From Cnuella takakiae (GTDB lineage Bacteria > Bacteroidota > Bacteroidia > Chitinophagales > Chitinophagaceae): 52,284 bases of DNA. Every line of letters begins with the position of its first letter. The stretch's first letter is position 1. The position numbers and the translations under genes were made by a program. The DNA lies in the NCBI RefSeq assembly GCF_001953305.1, contig NZ_MTFE01000010.1:923683-975966 (forward strand). The letters run 5' to 3'. The notes beneath the pieces are model-generated. The model worked only from the letters and a program-made list of their open reading frames with translations, was not told the DNA's origin and did not search any database. Of this stretch, positions 48,257-52,284 are shown piece by piece.

Positions 48257-48426
48257 GGTTCTTGGTTTTCAGTTTTTGGTTTTTGGTTTCTTGTTGCCAA
48301 TCACTGGCTGTAAGGAAGGTTCTATAAACTTCTTACAAAAGGTTGATGTTTCTCTAAGTTCAAATTCAGTCATCCCTGCTGCCTGTAACCAAAAACTAGA
48401 AACTAAAAACCAGAAATCAAAAACTG
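48257..48426. repeat. TTTTTGG / CCAAAAAC inverted pair
   Basis: TTCTTGGTTTTCAGTTTTTGG-type words at 48257-48295 face AACCAAAAACTAGAAACTAAA words at 48389-48424, about 95 bases apart, between the acyl-CoA ligase start and the TPR gene stop. Confidence 0.6.
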
Positions 48427-48429
48427 CTT

Positions 48430-49431
48430 TTACCTGTAATACTGCCCCTGTGGCACCCGGAAGATCCGGCTGCGCTGGAAGGAGGTAAAGGCAGCATGTG
48501 CGTCGTTGTGGGTGCGGCTCCAGTTTTCGTAGGCCGGCAGGTTTTCTACGGTGCCAAACAGCCACTGGTTGTAGGCTTCAAACATACCTTCGCGGGCCAG
48601 CTGCTGCTGGTAGTCGAACAATTTAAACGGAAACTTGGTAGCGTTGCTGGCATACCAGTCGAGCAGGAAACGGGTACGGATGGCTGTGAGTGTTTCCACG
48701 GTAATGCCGGTATTGGCTACGCTGCCCTGCTTTTGCACCGTTTGCAAAAAGGCTTTGGCAAACTCGCTTTCATTTTTAGGCTCGTTGCCTTCGGCAAAAA
48801 GGCGCTCCTTGTATTGCTGGAGCAATAGCTTCTTCATGGCGGTGGCCCTTTCGGTCAGGCTTTCCATATTCACGAATATTTCGCCATAGATGAGGGGCCA
48901 TACCTTATTGCCTGCATTGGCATAATGCACGGCGGCATTGTAGTAGTTGCCGGCAAAAGAAGGGTCGGCCTGTATGCCTTTTTCCCATTGCTCGATGGCT
49001 TCCCCGTTTTTGGCGGATGCCAGCAGTTCGCCGTACTCGTTGTACAGTGGCCCGCTGGCCGGAAACTTCTTGATGGCACGGCGATACATCCGGGTAGCCT
49101 CTTTCAGGTCTTCCAGGGCGCGGTACACATTGCCTGCCAGCTGAAAGCTCATTACATCGGCGTCATCGTCGTCAATGAGGGATTTGGCTATTTCGAGGGC
49201 CTTGCTGTAGTCGCGTTTATAGTAGTGGGCCAGTACGAGGTCTTTTTTCAGCTCGCGGTTTTCCTTGTCCGAAGCCAGTGCCCTGTTGAACACCAGGATG
49301 GCATTTTCAAAATCGCCGCTGCGCAAAAAAGCACGCCCTGTTTCCTGCATGTTCTGTTCCTGCGCACCTGCGGTGCTGCTGATGGCGATAAGGGTAGCGA
49401 AGAAAACCTGTTTCAGTTTTTTCATCATCAT
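48430..49431 (-). CDS. Secreted tetratricopeptide-repeat protein
   Basis: A 333-residue exported protein. The signal peptide is about 1-23 (FFATLIAISSTAGAQ). TPR-like units run from 27 to about 175: GRAFLRSGDFENAILVFNRAL, LVLAHYYKRDYSKALEIAKSL, LAGNVYRALEDLKEATRMYRRAI, NEYGELLASAKNGEAIEQWEKGI and NYYNAAVHYANAG. The second half is helical with no named domain. It is likely a periplasmic scaffold. Bacteroidota genomes carry many such proteins; the partner is unknown. Confidence 0.82.
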   Translation of the reverse strand: MMMKKLKQVFFATLIAISSTAGAQEQNMQETGRAFLRSGDFENAILVFNRALASDKENRELKKDLVLAHYYKRDYSKALEIAKSLIDDDDADVMSFQLAGNVYRALEDLKEATRMYRRAIKKFPASGPLYNEYGELLASAKNGEAIEQWEKGIQADPSFAGNYYNAAVHYANAGNKVWPLIYGEIFVNMESLTERATAMKKLLLQQYKERLFAEGNEPKNESEFAKAFLQTVQKQGSVANTGITVETLTAIRTRFLLDWYASNATKFPFKLFDYQQQLAREGMFEAYNQWLFGTVENLPAYENWSRTHNDAHAAFTSFQRSRIFRVPQGQYYR

Positions 49432-49501
49432 GGTTTGTAGTACATCAGCTGAAATTAGCTGATCCGCAAAGGCAAATATAGCGCCTAAAACCCCTGCACC
49501 C

Positions 49502-49655
49502 CCTGTCCCCTAAAGGGGGAACTTAGGTCAAACAATCCTTTTAACAACAAAGCCACCCTTTGGCGGAGTGGCTTTGTTGTTTTGGAATCAGATACTAGCG
49601 CATGGAGCAGAAAAAAGAGCTGCTCCGGCCTAAGTTCCCCCTTTAGGGAGACAGG
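49502..49655. repeat. CCTAAAGGGGGAACTTAGG inverted pair enclosing a second hairpin
   Basis: Outer arms of 26-27 bases (49502-49527 and 49629-49655) match apart from one inserted base. A 14-base perfect stem (49543-49556 and 49568-49581, AACAACAAAGCCAC) lies inside and could act as the terminator of the DUF1015 gene, which ends at 49664. Confidence 0.8.
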
Positions 49656-49663
49656 GGTGTTGT

Positions 49664-50884
49664 TTAAATCACGTGCGTCAGCAAACCATCCCGCAGCTTG
49701 GGTTCAAACCAGGTGCTCTTGGGCGGCATTACATTGCCGCTGTCGGCGATGTCGAACAGCTGCTGGATGCTCACGGGGTAAAGGCTGAATGCTGCCGCCA
49801 TCTCGCCGCTGTTCACCCTTTTTTCCAGCTCGCCCAGCCCACGGATGCCGCCTACAAAATCAATACGCTTGTCGGTGCGGGGATCGTGGAGGTTGAGGTG
49901 CTTGGCCAGCACATTTGCCTGCAGGATGCTTACATCCAGCACACCAATGGGGTCGGTGGTATAGGTGCCTTCTTTAGCGGTAAGCGTATACCACTGCCCG
50001 CCGAGGAACAGACCAAACTGGTGGAGTGCTGCGGGTTGTACGGCGCCTTCGGCTTTGGCAATGGTAAAATCGCTTTCCAGCGCTTGCAGGAAGGCTTCAG
50101 GTGTAAGGCCATTGAGGTCCTTTACCACGCGGTTATAATCCAAGATGGCCAGCTCGTTGGCGGGGAATATGGTGGTAAGAAAATACTGTGCTGCTGCACT
50201 GTCGGGCAGCTCCTTGCTTACCTTGGCTGCCGAGGCGCAACGGTGGTGCCCGTCGGCGATATAGGTAAACGGAATCTGCTCTTCAAAAATGCGGGTGATC
50301 ACATCGATGGTGGCCGCTGTATTTACCACCCAGATGGTGTGCTGTACGCCATCATCGGCAGTGAAGTTGTAGTCGGCTACCTGCTGGCTTTTCCAGTGTG
50401 CAAAAGTGTCGCTGAGGTCCTTATTTTCCTTGCAGGCCAAAAACACATTGCCGGTTTGTGCCCGGATGGTGCGCATATGGTCGATGCGGTCCTTTTCCTT
50501 TTCGGGGCGGGTAAACTCGTGCTTCTTAATTACGTCGTTGAAATAATCCTGCACCGATGATACGCAAACCAGGCCCGTTTGGGTGCGGCCGCGCCATGCC
50601 AGTTCGTAGATGTAGTAGCAGGGCTCCGCTTCCTGGAACAGGATGGACCGCTCTACCAGTGCATCGAGGTTTGCCTTTGCCTTTTCGTACACTTCGGGGG
50701 TATGGATATCGATGCCTGCGGGCAAATCTATTTCCGACTTGGTAACATGCAAAAAAGAAAGCAGGTTGCCGGCGGCTTCTGCGCGGGCTTCTTCGGAGTT
50801 CAGTACATCATACGGACGCGATGCCACCTGTGCGGCGTACTCGAGGTGCGGACGCAGGGCCCGGAAAGGTTGGATGGTTGCCAT
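49664..50884 (-). CDS. DUF1015 family protein next to serC
   Basis: A 406-residue cytoplasmic protein of the DUF1015 family. Markers: IQPFRALRPHLEYAAQVASRPYDVLN at the start, KHEFTRPEKEKDRIDHMRT at about 118-136, IPFTYIADGHHRCASAAKVS (ADGHHR) at about 207-226, and VLDVSILQANVLAKHL with FVGGIRGLGELEK. The ADGHHR motif with surrounding acidic residues suggests a nucleotide or phosphoryl-transfer site. In Bacteroidota and others this family is often found beside serC and serA, so a role in serine metabolism is likely. Its start lies about 200 bases past the serC stop, across a TGATGAG repeat; no serA is seen. Confidence 0.88.
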   Translation of the reverse strand: MATIQPFRALRPHLEYAAQVASRPYDVLNSEEARAEAAGNLLSFLHVTKSEIDLPAGIDIHTPEVYEKAKANLDALVERSILFQEAEPCYYIYELAWRGRTQTGLVCVSSVQDYFNDVIKKHEFTRPEKEKDRIDHMRTIRAQTGNVFLACKENKDLSDTFAHWKSQQVADYNFTADDGVQHTIWVVNTAATIDVITRIFEEQIPFTYIADGHHRCASAAKVSKELPDSAAAQYFLTTIFPANELAILDYNRVVKDLNGLTPEAFLQALESDFTIAKAEGAVQPAALHQFGLFLGGQWYTLTAKEGTYTTDPIGVLDVSILQANVLAKHLNLHDPRTDKRIDFVGGIRGLGELEKRVNSGEMAAAFSLYPVSIQQLFDIADSGNVMPPKSTWFEPKLRDGLLTHVI

Positions 50885-50890
50885 TTATTG

Positions 50891-51095
50891 CGATTGAGTG
50901 ATGAGTAAAGAGTGAGGAGTGATGAGTGTGCGGCAATTGTTGATGAGTGATGATGAGCGTGATGAGTGGTGAATATTTTTTTCTGATGAATTAATTGGAA
51001 GGAGTTGCCTGCATGGTGCTTTATCCGAATTGATAGTACCAGCAAACAAGCAAGCTCCTACTGCTAATTCATCACTCATTACTCATCACTCATCC
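50891..51095. repeat. TGATGAG word repeat, facing inverted pair
   Basis: GAGTGATGAGTAAAGAGTGAGG-type words at 50893-50973 face ATCACTCATTACTCATCACTC at 51070-51094. The right arm contains the stop codon of serC (TGA on the minus strand at 51092-51090). Confidence 0.7.
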
Positions 51096-52169
51096 TTTTG
51101 CTGCAAACTGCTTCATCGCCTCCGTCAGCGCCACTACGCTTTCGTAAGGCAGTGCGTTGTACAGCGATACGCGGAAACCGCCCACGCTGCGGTGGCCTTT
51201 TACACCCACAAAACCTTCCTGCTGGCACATGGCGTTAAAGCGGGCTTCAGCATCGCTGTTTTGCATCACAAAGCAGGCATTCATCAGGCTGCGGTCTTCC
51301 TTGGCTACGGTGCCGGTAAATACTTCGGGGTAAGCATCGATGGTATCGTAGAGCAGTTTGGCCTTGTGGATATTTTCTTTTTCGATAGCAGCCACACCAC
51401 CCTTGGCTTTGAGCCAGCGGAGCGTAAGCATACAGATATAGATGGCAAATACTGGCGGCGTATTAAGCATGGAGCCATTCTCGATGTGGTTGCGATAGTC
51501 CATCATGGTGGGCAGCTTGCGACTAACCTTGCCCAGCATGTTTTTGTCTACCACCACAAGGTTCACACCTGCAGCGCCAATGTTTTTTTGCGCACCGGCG
51601 TAAATCAGTCCAAACTTATTGTAGTCCATGGGGCGGCTCAGGATGTCGGAGCTCATATCGGCTACGAGGGGCACACCGGCATTGTAAAAGGGTGAGAAGT
51701 CCTGCCATTGCGTACCATAGATGGTATTGTTGGTGGTGAGGTGCAGGTAGGTGCTTTCGGGGTTGATGGGCGTCCACTCCTTGGGCAGGTGGTTGTAGGT
51801 GCTTTCCTTCGAAGAGCAGATAACATCTACGTTGCCATAAAGCTTTGCTTCCTTGATGGCCTTGGCTGCCCACACACCGGTATCGGTGAAGGCGGCAGAG
51901 GCATTATCATCCAGGAGGTTCATGGGCACCTGCATAAATTGCGTGGAAGCGCCGCCGTGCAAAAACAATACTTCATGGTCGGCGTCCAGCGACATCAGCT
52001 CTTTTACCAGCGCAAGGGCTTCATCCATGATGGGCTGAAACAACTTGGTGCGGTGGCCTATTTCTAGGATGGACAAACCGGTATCATTGAAATTCAAAAC
52101 GGCCTGGCTGGCCTGTTCGTACACTTCTTTGGGTAAAATAGCGGGACCTGCGTTGAAATTGTGTTGCAC
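51090..52169 (-). CDS. serC: Phosphoserine aminotransferase SerC
   Basis: A 359-residue fold-type I PLP enzyme (EC 2.6.1.52) making 3-phosphoserine from phosphohydroxypyruvate and glutamate. FNAGPAILP opens the protein, GHRTKLF and HGGASTQF form the PLP phosphate site, the catalytic lysine is Lys195 in YAGAQKNIG, and GHRSVGGFRVSLYNALP gives the C-terminal substrate Arg region. Full length. It heads the minus-strand serine pair followed by DUF1015. Confidence 0.96.
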   Translation of the reverse strand: MQHNFNAGPAILPKEVYEQASQAVLNFNDTGLSILEIGHRTKLFQPIMDEALALVKELMSLDADHEVLFLHGGASTQFMQVPMNLLDDNASAAFTDTGVWAAKAIKEAKLYGNVDVICSSKESTYNHLPKEWTPINPESTYLHLTTNNTIYGTQWQDFSPFYNAGVPLVADMSSDILSRPMDYNKFGLIYAGAQKNIGAAGVNLVVVDKNMLGKVSRKLPTMMDYRNHIENGSMLNTPPVFAIYICMLTLRWLKAKGGVAAIEKENIHKAKLLYDTIDAYPEVFTGTVAKEDRSLMNACFVMQNSDAEARFNAMCQQEGFVGVKGHRSVGGFRVSLYNALPYESVVALTEAMKQFAAKG

Positions 52170-52217
52170 TGGCGGTGATTGATTTTAGGGAGGCTAAAGT
52201 TAAGGGAAACGCAGGTT

Positions 52218-52284
52218 AGGCGGTTTGGGGTGGAGGGTTTGGGGTTTGGAGTTTGGGGTTTGGGGTTTGGGGTTGGGGGTTTTT
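52218..52284. repeat. GTTTGGGG word repeat at the window end
   Basis: Seven-base GTTTGGG/GGTTTGG words repeat without interruption to the end of the window, upstream of serC. The same vocabulary flanks the IVP gene at 11281-11318 and 11785-11843. Confidence 0.75.

Noticed and set aside
50891-51095. CRISPR-like array made of short repeats
   Set aside because: TGATGAG words are 7-8 bases long without constant spacers or repeat length, and occur as two facing inverted blocks. The same holds for the TGGACCAT and GTTTGGG stretches.

Overview
The window comes from a member of the Bacteroidota, most likely the family Chitinophagaceae. The evidence: a Por-secretion (T9SS type A) C-terminal sorting domain, a TonB/OMP_b-brl_2 outer-membrane barrel, paired LytS-type kinases with a LytTR regulator, Bacteroidota-typical families (DUF6370, HTTM, GloVer repeats), many lipoprotein signal peptides, and the absence of Shine-Dalgarno sequences in front of most starts. 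Coding DNA is about half G+C. I find no prophage, transposase, CRISPR array or biosynthetic cluster. This is chromosomal DNA with ordinary housekeeping genes, many small accessory genes and an unusually rich set of intergenic repeats.

Layout. 0-8 kb: a DJ-1/PfpI protein, a secreted protein with a Lys/Glu-rich tail, MsrB, a 1029-residue T9SS-exported GloVer-repeat protein, and a 960-base gene-free stretch of hairpins. 8-15 kb: a giant beta-propeller sensor whose kinase ATP-binding domain looks degenerate, a four-helix-bundle (IVP) gene bracketed by repeats, and an overlapping operon of two LytS-type kinases plus one LytTR regulator. 15-21 kb: a GT39 membrane glycosyltransferase, a dienelactone hydrolase lipoprotein, an HD alarmone-hydrolase-like protein, a divergent tRNA-Thr(CGU), and six tiny, very hydrophilic, probably disordered proteins. 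21-33 kb: DUF6370, a GDSL esterase, a DCC/HTTM cluster, a YgiB-like lipoprotein with a glutathionylspermidine-synthase-like ATP-grasp enzyme, two secreted hydrolases, and a DUF421 pair carrying added zinc ribbons. 33-41 kb: an outer-membrane barrel, DUF1080, a lipoprotein methyltransferase, and a TPP-riboswitch-controlled thiamine salvage operon (thiM-thiE-thiD-tenA). 41-52 kb: a processive GT2, L-asparaginase, OsmC, two more small disordered proteins, a long-chain acyl-CoA ligase, a TPR protein, DUF1015 and serC.

Two themes stand out. The first is the density and variety of intergenic repeats. At least ten families of palindromes and word-like quasi-tandem repeats (words such as TGGACCAT, TGATGAG, CTTTGCG, GTTTGGG, AAAAAC) often face each other as inverted pairs around genes or at gene ends. 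One twin-hairpin element is present twice with an identical 23-base spacer. The second is a group of eight short hydrophilic ORFs with hydrophilin-like composition. Other points for follow-up are a tRNA lacking U33, a likely pseudo-kinase, and a methyltransferase with a lipoprotein signal.
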